Shown: positions 1 to 9,221, counted from the first letter of the stretch. The stretch is 64,000 bases of DNA from Acidiferrimicrobium sp. IK (GCF_025499425.1 NZ_JAIMCB010000013.1:1-64000); one strand, 5' to 3'. Notes: a model not told the origin generated them from the sequence alone. Translations and numbers: made by a program.

Positions 1-1
1 C

Positions 2-91
2 CTTCACGGCGAGATCGGCGACTGCCCCCCAGCCGAGTACGAACACCTGTGGTACACCTACACCCAGCCGGCCCTGACCGGCACCAACTAA
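2..91 (+). CDS. IS3-family transposase, C-terminal end (partial)
   Basis: Only the last 29 codons lie in the window; the reading frame is open at the left edge and ends with TAA at 89-91. The visible peptide contains GEIGDCPPAEYEHLWY, which resembles the conserved tail of the IS3/IS150 OrfB integrase core (typically S/G-E-I-G-D-x-P-P-A-E-Y/F-E). This is the DDE-type transposase that inserts the element. The rest of the insertion sequence lies left of the window, so its integrity cannot be judged. It indicates that the pilus and transfer region abuts, or has been hit by, an insertion sequence. Confidence 0.7.
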   Translation, partial: LHGEIGDCPPAEYEHLWYTYTQPALTGTN

Positions 92-474
92 CCCGCACTG
101 CATCGAACCCGGGGTGGCTCAGCCCTCGCTGGGGTCGCGGCTGGGCGGTTGTCGTGGCAGAGTCGGCTGCCGGTCGGGGCGTTCTTGGCCGCTGCCGGAG
201 TGGTGACGGTGCTGGTGTGGGGGTGAACTGCAGGCGTGGTGCGATGGCTCGTGAGCGGATTGTTTCCGATAGGAGCTCCTCAGCCTGCCCGGTATTAAAC
301 GAGAGAGCCGCCGGGACCACCGGCGGGGGAGCGTGTTCGGGTGGCGACGTGCAAGACCGGTGATCACGAGAAGGTAGTCACGAGCAGGGCCGGCAGCGGC
401 GCGAACGCCGCTGGCCGAGACCGTGGTGAGGGAGCGGTGTTGCGCGCCCTTGTCCGGCCGAGGGGTGGGCCAGA
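92..474. other. non-coding stretch left of the pilus operon
   Basis: There are 383 bases between the transposase stop and the first pilus gene. Short open frames exist on both strands, but they have no recognisable protein character or ribosome site and look like GC-rich chance frames. It presumably holds the right end of the insertion sequence and the promoter of the pilus operon. I could not assign terminal inverted repeats or a convincing -35/-10 pair. Confidence 0.5.
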
Positions 475-1227
475 ATGACGGTCGCTTCCGAGCGGGCATC
501 CACGAGCGCCGCCCCGACGACGGGCTACGCCCTACGACATCGGCGGCTGGGGTCTCGCTGGACGGTGGGCCACGTGGCACCGGTGGTGTTGGCGGTTCTG
601 GCGGCGGTGTTCGTGCTGGCCGCACTCCAGGACCGTGGGGCGACGGTGCTGGTCCCGGTGGCATCGGCGCCGATCCCGGCGGGCGCCGCGGTCAACGGGT
701 CCGATACCCGGCTGGTGAAGGTCCACCGCTCGGATGCGGCGGTGGTCTCGGGCTTGCTGCCGAGCGGGGACCTGCGGGCCGGTTGGGTAGCGGTGTCGCG
801 GATCGAGGCGGGCGAGCCGGTCACCCGCGGGGCGGTGACGCAGGGGCCAGTGGGGGCCAGCGGGTTGGGGTCGATGAGCATTCCGGTCCCGGTAGACCGG
901 GCCGACGGCGGGGCAATCGCGGCCGGGGACCGGGTCGACGTGATCGTCTCTTCGGGCAGCGGGGCGTCGTATGTGGCCCAGGGATTGACGGTGGTAGGCG
1001 TGTCGCCGACGAAGACATCGGGGGTACTGGCGGGCGCGACGAGCGACTTCTACATCACGGTGGCGGTGGACCGTCCCACGGCGTTGCGGCTGACCGCCGC
1101 TCTGGGGACGTCGGGTTCGACGGGTTCGACGGGCGCGTTGGAGGTGGTCCGCTCGACGGGGGAGACCGGTTCGGCCTCGGCCGGCTCGTACAGGCCGCCG
1201 GCCCCGGGCGGGGGGTCGGGGAGTTGA
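475..1227 (+). CDS. SAF-domain pilus assembly protein, CpaB/RcpC-like
   Basis: This 250-residue protein has a basic N-terminus, one membrane helix at about residues 33-52 and then an extracytoplasmic SAF domain. The signature is VPVASAPIPAGAAVNGSD at about 60-77, followed by a region with GAIAAGDRVDVIVSS at about 140-160. CpaB/RcpC proteins of Tad systems help assemble the outer part of the Flp pilus. The C-terminal 35 residues are Ser/Gly/Thr-rich. It starts at ATG 475 and is the first gene of a tightly packed operon with the CpaE-, CpaF-, TadB- and TadC-like genes. The family assignment is good; the exact role in a single-membrane actinobacterium is inferred. Confidence 0.7.
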   Translation: MTVASERASTSAAPTTGYALRHRRLGSRWTVGHVAPVVLAVLAAVFVLAALQDRGATVLVPVASAPIPAGAAVNGSDTRLVKVHRSDAAVVSGLLPSGDLRAGWVAVSRIEAGEPVTRGAVTQGPVGASGLGSMSIPVPVDRADGGAIAAGDRVDVIVSSGSGASYVAQGLTVVGVSPTKTSGVLAGATSDFYITVAVDRPTALRLTAALGTSGSTGSTGALEVVRSTGETGSASAGSYRPPAPGGGSGS

Positions 1228-1238
1228 CGGCGGCGTCG

Positions 1239-2498
1239 ATGCTGGTCGGGTTGGGCGCGACGAAGGCGGCCTGGTCGGCGGCGTTGCGATCCTTCGTCCG
1301 CGACCACATGGCGGGGATCACGGCTGAGACCGTGTTGGATGGCCGCCAGTTGTCCCGCACCGGGAAACGTCGTCTGGATGTGGCGGTCGTCGACGACGTG
1401 TCCCGGCTCTTTACGTCGGGGGACATCGGCCGGGCGGTGGAGGGCGGCACGGTGGTGATCGGCCTCTATGACCCCGAGTCGGGACTAGGACGGGCGTACC
1501 TGGAGGGGTTGGGCGTGAGCCGGCTGCTGCCGGTGAGCGTGCCGACAGCGGAGCTGGCCGCGCTGATCGCCGAGGTCGGACCGGTCAACGCCGGGTCCTC
1601 TCCGCAGCCCGACCTTGCGAGGGCCGGCCCGAAGACGGCGGTTGCGGGCCGGCGAGGCTCGTTGACCGTTTTCAGCTCGGTGTCGGGCGGCGTGGGCGCG
1701 ACCGAGACGTTGGTGGGGTTGGCAGAATGTTGGGCGAAACGATCTGGGGTGCTGGTGGTGGAAGCGAACCCGCTGTCGGCGACCCTGGCCGCCCGGCTGC
1801 GCCGCGATCCCGCCTACGGGCTCGGCTGGGCATTGGGCCGGATAGGCCAGGGGCGCTGGGCGCTCCCCGACGGACTGTCCCGACCGCAGGACGGCACTGG
1901 CGGGTTGGGTGGCTTCGACGTGGTCTGTCAGAGCGCGTCGCCGGGCGGCCCATCGGTCGCCAGCCCCGTGCACCTGTCTGCGCTGGTCGAGGAGGGCCTG
2001 GCCGGTTATGACCATGTGCTCGTCGAGGTGGGACCCTTGTTGGCGGCGGCGGCCGGAACGCCAACGGACCGGTTCTCGGCCGGCCGGGCGATGCTTGCCG
2101 CCGCCGATCGGGTGGTGGTCTTCGCCGGGCCGGACCCGGAATCAGCGGCCCGGCTGATGGAGTGGCGGGCCGCGGCAGTCGAGGTGGGGGTGAGCGCGTC
2201 GTTGTGGGCCGTGTTCGGTCGGGTGCCGGGCCGGGGGGTGTTCGAGGGGTCGCAGCTGACCGGGCTGGTCGAGGCATCCACCGGCCCGACCGGCTTCACC
2301 GCGGTGCGAATGCTGCCGGAGGATCCGGTGGTCGGCCGGGCCCGCTGGAACGGCGAGCTCGTGTGGCGCGGCCGCTGGCTGAAAGCCGTCGACCGTCTGG
2401 CGTCGGAGTTGGCGGCGGCCCCGCTCCGGGCGGCCGCCGCGGTGCCAGTGCCGGCGATGGGGCGACGGGTGAGCCTGGCCAGCGAGGCCGGCTGGTGA
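1239..2498 (+). CDS. CpaE-like P-loop protein of the Tad pilus
   Basis: This 419-residue protein has a receiver-like N-terminal part (VAVVDDVSR near residue 50) followed by a MinD/CpaE-type ATPase fold. The deviant Walker A is SSVSGGVGATET at about residue 150, with T-E-T where canonical K/T residues sit, so nucleotide binding may be weakened. CpaE proteins position Tad pili. It follows the SAF gene and precedes the CpaF ATPase, as in tad loci. The start is ambiguous: TTG 1224 would overlap the upstream stop as TTGA, while ATG 1239 gives a more typical N-terminus and was chosen. Confidence 0.62.
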   Translation: MLVGLGATKAAWSAALRSFVRDHMAGITAETVLDGRQLSRTGKRRLDVAVVDDVSRLFTSGDIGRAVEGGTVVIGLYDPESGLGRAYLEGLGVSRLLPVSVPTAELAALIAEVGPVNAGSSPQPDLARAGPKTAVAGRRGSLTVFSSVSGGVGATETLVGLAECWAKRSGVLVVEANPLSATLAARLRRDPAYGLGWALGRIGQGRWALPDGLSRPQDGTGGLGGFDVVCQSASPGGPSVASPVHLSALVEEGLAGYDHVLVEVGPLLAAAAGTPTDRFSAGRAMLAAADRVVVFAGPDPESAARLMEWRAAAVEVGVSASLWAVFGRVPGRGVFEGSQLTGLVEASTGPTGFTAVRMLPEDPVVGRARWNGELVWRGRWLKAVDRLASELAAAPLRAAAAVPVPAMGRRVSLASEAGW

Positions 2499-2532
2499 CC
2501 GGGCACGACATGACTGCGATGCGGGGGTCGGG

Positions 2533-3813
2533 GTGACGACCGCGTATCAGGCGTTGCTGGGCAAGGTGCACGGGATCGTCGTGGCCCGCGACCTGGATGT
2601 GGCGGTCGACGGCGAAGCGGTCCGGCGGATCGTGGAGACCGAGACCGAACGCTTCCAGCGCGAAGCGACGATCGGCGCGGCACGCTTCGATGCGTTCGCC
2701 GACCCCGCCGACATCGTCGGCCGGCTGGTCCGGGACGTCGAGGGCGTCGGGGCGGAGATGGAGGACCTGATCGGCGACCCCGACGTGGAGGAGATCTACG
2801 GGACCGACGGCGAGCTGACCTATCGGACCACCACCGGCGAGACCGTCGGCGTGGCGACCCCGGTGTCCCCCCAGGCGGTGCTCCACACCATCCAACGCCT
2901 GGTCGCCGCCGCGGGCGAAGAGCTCGACAGCTCGCACCCTCGGGCCGACGGGGTGCGGGTGTTCCTACCCGGCGGCCGCCAGGGGCGCCTGACGGCGTCG
3001 ATCGCCCCCCGGGTGGACGGGACAGTCAGCTTCACGCTGCGGCTCCCCCAGAAGCGGCACACCACCCTGGAGGATCTGGTCGGCTTCGGGTCGTTGACCC
3101 CCGCTGCGGCGAGGTTTCTGGCCGTGTTGATGTTGGTGCCACGCCTCAAGCTGCTGGTCGTCGGGCCGCCCGGGTCGGGAAAGACCACCCTGATCGAGGC
3201 GTGCCTGCGGGCGGTCACCCCCCGGCGGCGGACCATCGTGGCCGAGGACAATCGGGAGTTGACCGCCCCGCTGCTCAACGGCGAGTACTGGGCGACCTCC
3301 AAGGTGGAGGACCTGACCGACCTGATCCGCTCCGCCCGCGTCGCCAGCCCGGCGCTGATCGTGCTGGGCGAGTTGAAGGGGGCGGAGGCATGGGACCTTG
3401 TCCTGGCCGGCAACCTGGGCACCGGGGTCATCGCCGCTGTCCACGCCGACAGCGCGTCGCTCGGCTTCGACGCCCTGGCCACCGCCGCGAGCCTGGCGGT
3501 GCCGGCGATGAGCTCGGAGCAGATCCGCGACCACTTCGCCCGCATCTTCGACGTGGTGGTATTCGTCGACCTCGACGACACCGACGGCGACAAGACCGTC
3601 CGCCAGGTCAGCGAGATCTCCGTCGTTCCTCCCCAGATGTCGACCGGCGGGGTAGCCGTCACCCCGATCTTCGCCCGCACCGACATCGGCGAGCCGATGG
3701 AACTCCACTCCACCGATCTCGGGCAGCTGTTGGAACGTAAATGCAACCGGGTCCTGCGCCGGCATCGCGTGACGATCGGCGACGTCCTGGCCGGAACCGA
3801 GGTACCGCTATGA
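2533..3813 (+). CDS. cpaF: CpaF/TadA-family secretion ATPase
   Basis: This 426-residue type II/IV secretion ATPase powers pilus assembly by hexameric ATP hydrolysis at the inner face of the membrane. The N-terminal domain carries the family landmark of a small loop around DLIGDPDVEEIYG. The core has Walker A GPPGSGKTT at about 211-219 and Walker B ALIVLGELKGAE at about 275-286; HADS at about 302 matches the His-box region. Length is usual for CpaF. The GTG start at 2533 is preceded by a G-rich ribosome site. It lies between the cpaE-like gene and tadB, the canonical order. Confidence 0.9.
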   Translation: MTTAYQALLGKVHGIVVARDLDVAVDGEAVRRIVETETERFQREATIGAARFDAFADPADIVGRLVRDVEGVGAEMEDLIGDPDVEEIYGTDGELTYRTTTGETVGVATPVSPQAVLHTIQRLVAAAGEELDSSHPRADGVRVFLPGGRQGRLTASIAPRVDGTVSFTLRLPQKRHTTLEDLVGFGSLTPAAARFLAVLMLVPRLKLLVVGPPGSGKTTLIEACLRAVTPRRRTIVAEDNRELTAPLLNGEYWATSKVEDLTDLIRSARVASPALIVLGELKGAEAWDLVLAGNLGTGVIAAVHADSASLGFDALATAASLAVPAMSSEQIRDHFARIFDVVVFVDLDDTDGDKTVRQVSEISVVPPQMSTGGVAVTPIFARTDIGEPMELHSTDLGQLLERKCNRVLRRHRVTIGDVLAGTEVPL

Positions 3814-3883
3814 GATTTTCTAACCGCGCAAGCCGCTCTTATCCGGTGGGCCGAGAACGGCCGGCGTGTGATGGGGGACTGAG

Positions 3884-4807
3884 GTGAGCGTGGTCGCGGC
3901 GCTGCTGGTAGCGGGGGCGGTGTGGCTGGCCGTCGAGGCGGCCGCGGGACGACCACTGCGCTGGAACCGCCCGACCCGCCCCCGCCGGCCTGGTCGCCCG
4001 ACCGCGCAGGTGTGGCTGTCCCAAGCCGGCGCTGCGGTCACCCCAGCCCAGTTCTGCGCCGTCTCGGCGGCCCTCGCCGCAGCGGCGTTCGTGGTGCTCT
4101 TCGCGATCGATCGGGCGGTGATCGTGGCGCTGGTCCCCGCGTTGGCGCTCGGCGCCCTGCCGTATGGGTACTGGTCGACGCAGCGGCGCAAGCGAGCCAA
4201 CGCCCGCTTCGAGGCGTGGCCCGACGGGCTCCGCCACGTGACCGGGGCGCTGCGAGCGGGGATCGCCACCCTGCACGAGGCGCTGGTCGAGCTGTCGACC
4301 TCGGGGCCCGAGCCGTTGCGGGCGCCGATGGCGCGCTACGTGCGCCTCGCCGACCGGGTCGGCTCGGTCGCTGCGTTGGAGGCGGTCCGTTCCGAGCTGG
4401 CCGACCCGATCTCGGATTCGGTGCTGTTGACCTTCGAGCTGGCCGCCGAGGAGGGCACCACCATGGTCCTACGGGTCCTGGACGGCCTGTTGGGACAGGT
4501 GACCGGTGACCTGGCGGTCAGCGAGAAGATCCGCACCGCCCAGACCCAGTCGCGTATCGCGGCGTGGGGGAGCCTGATCATCCCCTACGGCCTGTTGGTG
4601 TTCCTCTCCGCCACCACCGTCGCCTACCGCCAGTTCTACGACAGCAGCATCGGGCTGGTGGTAGTGATCGCCGGGGCGTGCGCATCACTGGCCGGCTTCG
4701 CCGTGGTCCGCCGGTTGGGCCGGCCGATCGCCACCACCGAACGGGTCTTCACCACCGAGCCGGTCACCCCCGTCGCTGGGACCATCGAGGGGAGGCCAAG
4801 AAGATGA
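3884..4807 (+). CDS. tadB: TadB-like inner-membrane platform protein (T2SSF)
   Basis: This 307-residue membrane protein has an N-terminal helix (about 3-20), a helical pair at about 50-90, and two C-terminal helices at about 230-285. Between them lies a cytoplasmic T2SSF/GspF-type domain with a Leu-rich bundle typical of TadB (LRHVTGALRAGIATLHEAL). With TadC it forms the platform on which the CpaF ATPase acts. The GTG start at 3884 follows a 70-base gap after cpaF. Its stop overlaps the tadC start as ATGA. Confidence 0.85.
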   Translation: MSVVAALLVAGAVWLAVEAAAGRPLRWNRPTRPRRPGRPTAQVWLSQAGAAVTPAQFCAVSAALAAAAFVVLFAIDRAVIVALVPALALGALPYGYWSTQRRKRANARFEAWPDGLRHVTGALRAGIATLHEALVELSTSGPEPLRAPMARYVRLADRVGSVAALEAVRSELADPISDSVLLTFELAAEEGTTMVLRVLDGLLGQVTGDLAVSEKIRTAQTQSRIAAWGSLIIPYGLLVFLSATTVAYRQFYDSSIGLVVVIAGACASLAGFAVVRRLGRPIATTERVFTTEPVTPVAGTIEGRPRR

Positions 4808-5718
4808 CCGTGTGGCTCGCCGCGTTGTGCCTCGCCGGGACGGTCGGGATCCTGGCGTGGACGGTCGCCCACCCGAGACGGCTCCCGGCCCGGCGGATCG
4901 CCCCCTACACCCAAGTGGCCCGGGCCCGCCTCGGCGCACCAGTGGAGGCGACGCCCCAGCCGTTGGTGCTGGGGGAGGCGGCCCGCCGCCTCCTCGGGCC
5001 GCTGGCGGGGAGCGCTGCGGGCTGGTTGAACCGGGTGCTGCGGGTGACCGACACCGCCACCCTCGAACGCCGGCTGCGTCAAGCCGGCACACCCATGACC
5101 GTGGCGGACTACCGGGCCCGTCACCTGCGCTGGACGGTCGCCACCCCACTTGCCTGCGCGGCGGTGGGAGTGCTGGCCGGCTCGACCCTACTGGCCGTGC
5201 TATTCCTCGGCCTGGGAGGCTTCGGCGGGGCCCGGCGGTTGCCCGACCAGCTGCGCGGTTTGACCCGGCGACGTACGGCGCGGATTCGCTCCGACCTGCC
5301 GACCATCGCCGGGCTGCTGTCCCCCAAGATCGAGAACAATAAGAGCCTGGCCGTGGCCGTGGCCAGCCTGGTCGAGGTCGGTTCGGGCCCGGTGATCGAC
5401 GACCTGGCCCGGGCGTTGCACACCACCGCCGCCGGCTACGGCCTGGCCCAGGCGTTCGAGGTCATCGCCGCCGAAACCCCAGAACCCTCCGCAGCCCGCT
5501 TCTACCGGTTCCTGGCCACGGCCACCACTGGTGGGATCGACCTGCCCAAAGCCCTGCTCGAACAGGCCGATGAGCTACGCGGCCAACGCCGCGAAGAAGT
5601 CGAACGGTCCGCCGCGAAACGGCAAATGTCGATGGTCATCCCCAACCTGGTCCTGATGGCCCCGGTGATGATCCTGTTCCTCCTAGCGCCCGTCCCCAGC
5701 ATGATCTTCGGACACTGA
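4804..5718 (+). CDS. tadC: TadC-like inner-membrane platform protein (T2SSF)
   Basis: This 304-residue protein has an N-terminal helix, a central helix pair (about 115-145), a cytoplasmic T2SSF domain (RIRSDLPTIAGLLSPKIENN onward) and a C-terminal helix near 278-300. It is paralogous in plan to TadB and forms the second half of the pilus platform. ATG 4804 overlaps the tadB stop by four bases, implying translational coupling. The stop is followed by a gap of about 90 bases before the pilin-like gene, which could hold a processing site or second promoter. Confidence 0.85.
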   Translation: MTVWLAALCLAGTVGILAWTVAHPRRLPARRIAPYTQVARARLGAPVEATPQPLVLGEAARRLLGPLAGSAAGWLNRVLRVTDTATLERRLRQAGTPMTVADYRARHLRWTVATPLACAAVGVLAGSTLLAVLFLGLGGFGGARRLPDQLRGLTRRRTARIRSDLPTIAGLLSPKIENNKSLAVAVASLVEVGSGPVIDDLARALHTTAAGYGLAQAFEVIAAETPEPSAARFYRFLATATTGGIDLPKALLEQADELRGQRREEVERSAAKRQMSMVIPNLVLMAPVMILFLLAPVPSMIFGH

Positions 5719-5806
5719 CACCTCGCCCCAACCATGGCCTCCAAGAAGCAAACTCCAGCCCGGCCGCACCCGGCGACCGGCCAGCACACAGAAGGGAAAC
5801 CCAACC

Positions 5807-6109
5807 ATGTCCACCATCACCCAACAACTCCCCAAGGTCGACACACCCGCCCAGCATCGGGGCCGGCGTCGGGTGGGGCGGCTTCGCCCGACACTGTGGA
5901 TCTTGACCCTGTTGAGCGCGACTGGGACGGCGACAGCCACACTGCGGGCTCGGGCGGCAGCGGCGCGCGCCGACGAGTCGGGGAACGTGATCACCGACAA
6001 TCTGGCCTGGATCGTGTTCGGGGTGGTCGCCATCGTGGCCATCGGAGCCCTGGTCAAGACCCTTGGGAGCACCGTCCTGAACTGGGTGCAAACCCAGCTT
6101 GGCGTCTGA
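5807..6109 (+). CDS. Flp pilin-like small protein
   Basis: This 100-residue protein has a basic leader of about 50 residues containing a weakly hydrophobic stretch, then ADESGNVITDNLAWIVFGVV leading into one strong membrane helix (about 65-88). The single-helix architecture and position directly after tadC fit the major Flp-type pilin subunit. A canonical prepilin G/XXXXEF cleavage motif is not evident, and no prepilin peptidase is in the window. ATG 5807 has an AGAAGGGAA ribosome site upstream. The pilin role is inferred mainly from context. Confidence 0.55.
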   Translation: MSTITQQLPKVDTPAQHRGRRRVGRLRPTLWILTLLSATGTATATLRARAAAARADESGNVITDNLAWIVFGVVAIVAIGALVKTLGSTVLNWVQTQLGV

Positions 6110-6510
6110 GCAGGGTCGCCCGTGACGAGCGGGGCAGCGCAGGACTGGTAACGGTGCTGGCCATGGCCCTCACCCTGGTGGTGTTCATGGGCGCCATCAA
6201 CCTGATCGTCGACGAGTACGGCAAGGGAGCCGTGCGCACCGCCGTCGACGAGGCCACCCGGGCCGGGTCGCTCCAAGGCGCACCCGGCGGGCCGGTAGCG
6301 GCCTGCCAGGCCAAGGCCGCCGAGGTGATGAGCGGGCTGCTGTCGGGGCCGTTCGGACAGCACGTGACCATCACCTGCGGCCTGCAGGGCAACCAGGTGA
6401 TCGCCGTGGCATCCGGGTTACTGCCAGGCTGGCTCCGGGTGATCCCAGCCGACCCGCTCCGGGTCGTCGCCATCGCCCCCCTTGAACACAATCCGACACC
6501 CAGCTCATGA
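6106..6510 (+). CDS. TadE-like pseudopilin, probable CTG start
   Basis: This protein of about 134 residues has an N-terminus reading RDERGSAGLVTVLAMALT. Arg-Asp-Glu-Arg-Gly-Ser before a hydrophobic helix is the hallmark of actinobacterial TadE/TadG pseudopilins. It has one helix at about 16-36, then an extracytoplasmic domain with two Cys that could form a disulphide (AACQAK and ITCGL). No ATG, GTG or TTG lies upstream of the conserved motif in this frame. The only candidate is CTG 6106, which overlaps the pilin stop as CTGA. Internal GTG 6154 would cut into the helix. Confidence 0.6.
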   Translation: MSRVARDERGSAGLVTVLAMALTLVVFMGAINLIVDEYGKGAVRTAVDEATRAGSLQGAPGGPVAACQAKAAEVMSGLLSGPFGQHVTITCGLQGNQVIAVASGLLPGWLRVIPADPLRVVAIAPLEHNPTPSS

Positions 6511-7019
6511 GACCGACGCGGGCCCCGTTGCTCATGACCCGGGTCCTGATGACCGCGGGTCGGGTGACGGCGGGTCACGTGACAACCGTCCGGCGGCGGC
6601 TGCGGGCGGCCCGAGCAGACGACGCAGGGTTCGCCCCGCTCACGATGATGCTCGGCCTGGGGCTGTTGGTGATCCCCGTTCTGCTCCTCGTCCTCACGCT
6701 ACCGACATGGGAGGAACGCACCGTCGACGCCCGAGACGCCGCCGCCAACGCCGCCCGAGCCCTGGCCACCGCCGGCACCTGGACCAGCGGCGTGTCCGCC
6801 GCCGATCAGACCGTCGCCGAGGCGGCCACCAACGACGGGATCACCCCCGCCCAGATCGCCGCCAGCTACCGCGGGGCGCTCAACCCGGGGGCGACGGTCA
6901 CCGCGACGGTCACTGTGACCATCCCGGCCGGGACGATCCCCGGCATCGGCGCGTTCGGGACCCTGCGCTACACGGCCAGCTCTACTCAACACGTCGACAG
7001 CTACCGGAGTATCCCATGA
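6507..7019 (+). CDS. TadE/TadF-like pseudopilin
   Basis: This 170-residue protein has a long basic N-terminus, the motif ADDAGFAPLTMM, one membrane helix at about 50-68 and a following helical DARDAAANAARALA segment. That segment is typical of TadE/TadF pseudopilins, where the first part of the mature domain packs along the pilus axis. The remainder is Thr/Ala-rich. ATG 6507 overlaps the upstream stop by four bases. It is the second of three consecutive pseudopilin-type genes. Confidence 0.6.
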   Translation: MRPTRAPLLMTRVLMTAGRVTAGHVTTVRRRLRAARADDAGFAPLTMMLGLGLLVIPVLLLVLTLPTWEERTVDARDAAANAARALATAGTWTSGVSAADQTVAEAATNDGITPAQIAASYRGALNPGATVTATVTVTIPAGTIPGIGAFGTLRYTASSTQHVDSYRSIP

Positions 7020-7492
7020 CCGCCCCCGTAGCGTGGCTGCGCGCCCGTGCACGGGCCGAGGATGCGGACCAGCGCGGTGACGCCATGGTCATCTGGTGCC
7101 TCGGCCTCGCCGTCCTGCTCCTACCGCTGGGTGGGATCAGCCTCGACCTGTGGCACGCCATCTCGGCGGAGCGAGCCCTGCAGTCGACGGCCAGCGCGGC
7201 GGCCGACGCGGGAGCATCGGGCATCGACATTCCCACCTACCGGGCCACCGGGCGCGTAACCTTGGCGCCGAGCGTTGCAGTCAATCTCGCCAGCACGAAC
7301 CTGGCCGAACAGTCCAACCCGCCCGTGCTGTCCAGCCCACCGGACATCATCGTGGCCGCCAACGACGGACAGATCACCGTGGTCCTTCACGAGAACGTGC
7401 ACCTCACCCTTCTCGGTTTGCTCGAAGGCAACCGGCCGATCCACATCACGGCTACCGCATCCGCCGCGCCTCGTCCCTCGGGGACGCCGTGA
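7016..7492 (+). CDS. TadG-like pilus-associated protein
   Basis: This 158-residue protein starts at ATG 7016, overlapping the previous stop (ATGA). It has the pattern DQRGDAMVIWCLGLAVLLLP with a membrane helix at about 23-42, followed by AERALQSTASAAADAGA, the Ala-rich helix seen after the membrane anchor in TadG/Flp-associated proteins. No von Willebrand A domain is present, so it corresponds to the short TadG class. It probably sits in the cell envelope as a minor pilus component. Confidence 0.55.
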   Translation: MTAPVAWLRARARAEDADQRGDAMVIWCLGLAVLLLPLGGISLDLWHAISAERALQSTASAAADAGASGIDIPTYRATGRVTLAPSVAVNLASTNLAEQSNPPVLSSPPDIIVAANDGQITVVLHENVHLTLLGLLEGNRPIHITATASAAPRPSGTP

Positions 7493-7530
7493 GCCTTTTC
7501 AACGCCTACCACACGGCGGGAGACCCGACC

Positions 7531-8322
7531 ATGCGCACGCATACTCACAAACGGCTTCGTCGCACCGGCCGGGAAACAACCATCACCGCCGTGATCGGGA
7601 TCATCGCCCTCTGCGCCATATCAGCCGGTTGCGGCGGGGCAGGAAAGCCTGCCTCCAGCCCGCCCACCCAGTCCTCGAGTCGCACCACCTCGGGGGCCCA
7701 GCGCTCGACGTCTACCACTGTGACGGCGTCCGGCTCGTCCACGACGGTGCAAGGACCGTCAGGCCCCGCGGCCGACTACCCGGCAGCGCAACCCACCCCA
7801 CCGTCATTGGCCGGCGCCTACCCCACGGGCACCACCGTCAACCTGGTCACCGTCATCAAGACCTTGACCACTTATGAGGACTGGGTGTGGTCTCATCCCA
7901 ACCCGTCTTTAGTCGCCAACTACGAAATGCCCAGCGGAAACGTTTACGCCGGTGAAGTCAAAGACCTCACAGACTTTCAGCAGCGGGGGTTGCACGGCTC
8001 GCCGACACCGGCAGAGATCGATTTCGTCAAGGTGACCCAGCCGGCAATACCGCAGCCTGCACAAGCCGACGGGCAGCCTGCCAACGTTAACGGCCACCCG
8101 TATTTCGTCGGCGGGATCGTCACCGTGGTCTACAACCTCAAATCCATCCCGATGCTCGACGCCAACGGCACCACATCCGGCCAATCATTCAACCCGTCAC
8201 ATCCCGGGCCGACCGCCTATGTAATCTCCCTCGTGCAGGGCCCGGACGGGCAGTTCCGTATCAACGATAGCAATCAGATCAACCCTCCGGGCGGGATCGG
8301 CGCACTGGAACATGGCCAATGA
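7531..8322 (+). CDS. predicted lipoprotein of the pilus region
   Basis: This 263-residue protein has a classical lipoprotein signal: basic start, hydrophobic core (ITAVIGIIALCAIS) and lipobox AISAGC at about 29-34, so Cys 34 would be lipidated. A Ser/Thr-rich linker of about 60 residues follows, then a soluble domain of unknown family (about 95-263). ATG 7531 has GGCGGGAG eight bases upstream. GTG 7489, overlapping the upstream stop, is an alternative but would push the signal peptide inward. Its stop overlaps the next gene by four bases. Confidence 0.65.
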   Translation: MRTHTHKRLRRTGRETTITAVIGIIALCAISAGCGGAGKPASSPPTQSSSRTTSGAQRSTSTTVTASGSSTTVQGPSGPAADYPAAQPTPPSLAGAYPTGTTVNLVTVIKTLTTYEDWVWSHPNPSLVANYEMPSGNVYAGEVKDLTDFQQRGLHGSPTPAEIDFVKVTQPAIPQPAQADGQPANVNGHPYFVGGIVTVVYNLKSIPMLDANGTTSGQSFNPSHPGPTAYVISLVQGPDGQFRINDSNQINPPGGIGALEHGQ

Positions 8323-9221
8323 ACTCGCGCAAAATTCTGATCGTCGTAGCGGTCGCGGCGGCCGGGGTGTTCCTGATGGCGCCGCCATCGTGGGCGGCGG
8401 ACGGGCCCGGAGGCAGCGGCAGCGGGTCTCTCGGTCCGGGCGGTATCGGAGCTGGCGCCGGAGTGCCCGGCGGCGGCAACGGCCCAGCACCGGTCTCGTA
8501 CACGCCGCCGCCGCCAAACGCCCCGCCCAGCATCCAGTCCGGGTACGTCTGGACGAACGTGGGATCCGATCTGCTGATGACCTGCACGAACGGTCAACCG
8601 ACCGCGATACCCCCACCGGTGGGACCGAACGGCCCCGGCACCGGGATGTCCCTCGGCCCCCCCGGTGCCGCCGGGTTTCCCGACCTCTACGAGCTGGTCG
8701 GGCCGACCGGAAACGTGATCGCCACCAAAGATGTGTGCCCGGCTACCGCGGCGGTGCCCGCTCCGCCGCCGCCTCCCCCGCCACCGACGCCGGCCGAGGT
8801 GTGGGCGGCGACCCCGTTGCCAATGTCCACGATCGAGTTCGACCCGTCGACGTTGGGTTTGACGCAGTTGCCGACGTGGTTCTGGTTGACCGGCGTCACT
8901 GGTCAGGTCACGGCGACGGCGACGATCCGCGGGTACACGGTCATCACGACCGCCCACCCGGCCGACTACTACTGGTATTTCGGTGACGGCGCGGGGGTCA
9001 CGGGCACATCGGCGGGATCCCAGGCAGCCCCGTCGGTCACACACACCTACGTGACCAAAGCCAGATACACGGTGAAGGTGATCGTCGGCTGGTCGGGCCA
9101 GTACACCTTCGCCGGGAACGGGGTGGGCGCCCAGACGGTGCAGTTGGGGACGGTGGACGGACCGGCCACCGCTGCCGGCTACGGCGTCCAAGAGGTCCGC
9201 TCGGTGGGGGTGGCCGGATGA
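8319..9221 (+). CDS. secreted Pro/Gly-rich protein with PKD-like domain
   Basis: This 300-residue protein has a signal peptide with predicted cleavage after SWA (about residue 26), a Gly/Pro-rich N-terminal half including poly-Pro near 148-160, and a C-terminal PKD/beta-sandwich domain. PKD features are YYWYFGDG at about 213-220 and VTHTYVTKARYTVKVIV at about 238-254. PKD domains mediate surface protein-protein or protein-glycan contact. Placed between pilus genes, it may be a surface adhesin or tip component. ATG 8319 overlaps the lipoprotein stop. Confidence 0.65.
   Translation: MNSRKILIVVAVAAAGVFLMAPPSWAADGPGGSGSGSLGPGGIGAGAGVPGGGNGPAPVSYTPPPPNAPPSIQSGYVWTNVGSDLLMTCTNGQPTAIPPPVGPNGPGTGMSLGPPGAAGFPDLYELVGPTGNVIATKDVCPATAAVPAPPPPPPPPTPAEVWAATPLPMSTIEFDPSTLGLTQLPTWFWLTGVTGQVTATATIRGYTVITTAHPADYYWYFGDGAGVTGTSAGSQAAPSVTHTYVTKARYTVKVIVGWSGQYTFAGNGVGAQTVQLGTVDGPATAAGYGVQEVRSVGVAG

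Noticed and set aside
423..1238. N-terminal extension of the CpaE-like frame upstream of 1239
   Set aside because: It overlaps the SAF-domain gene completely and is a Gly/Arg-rich shadow; the conserved protein begins near 1239.
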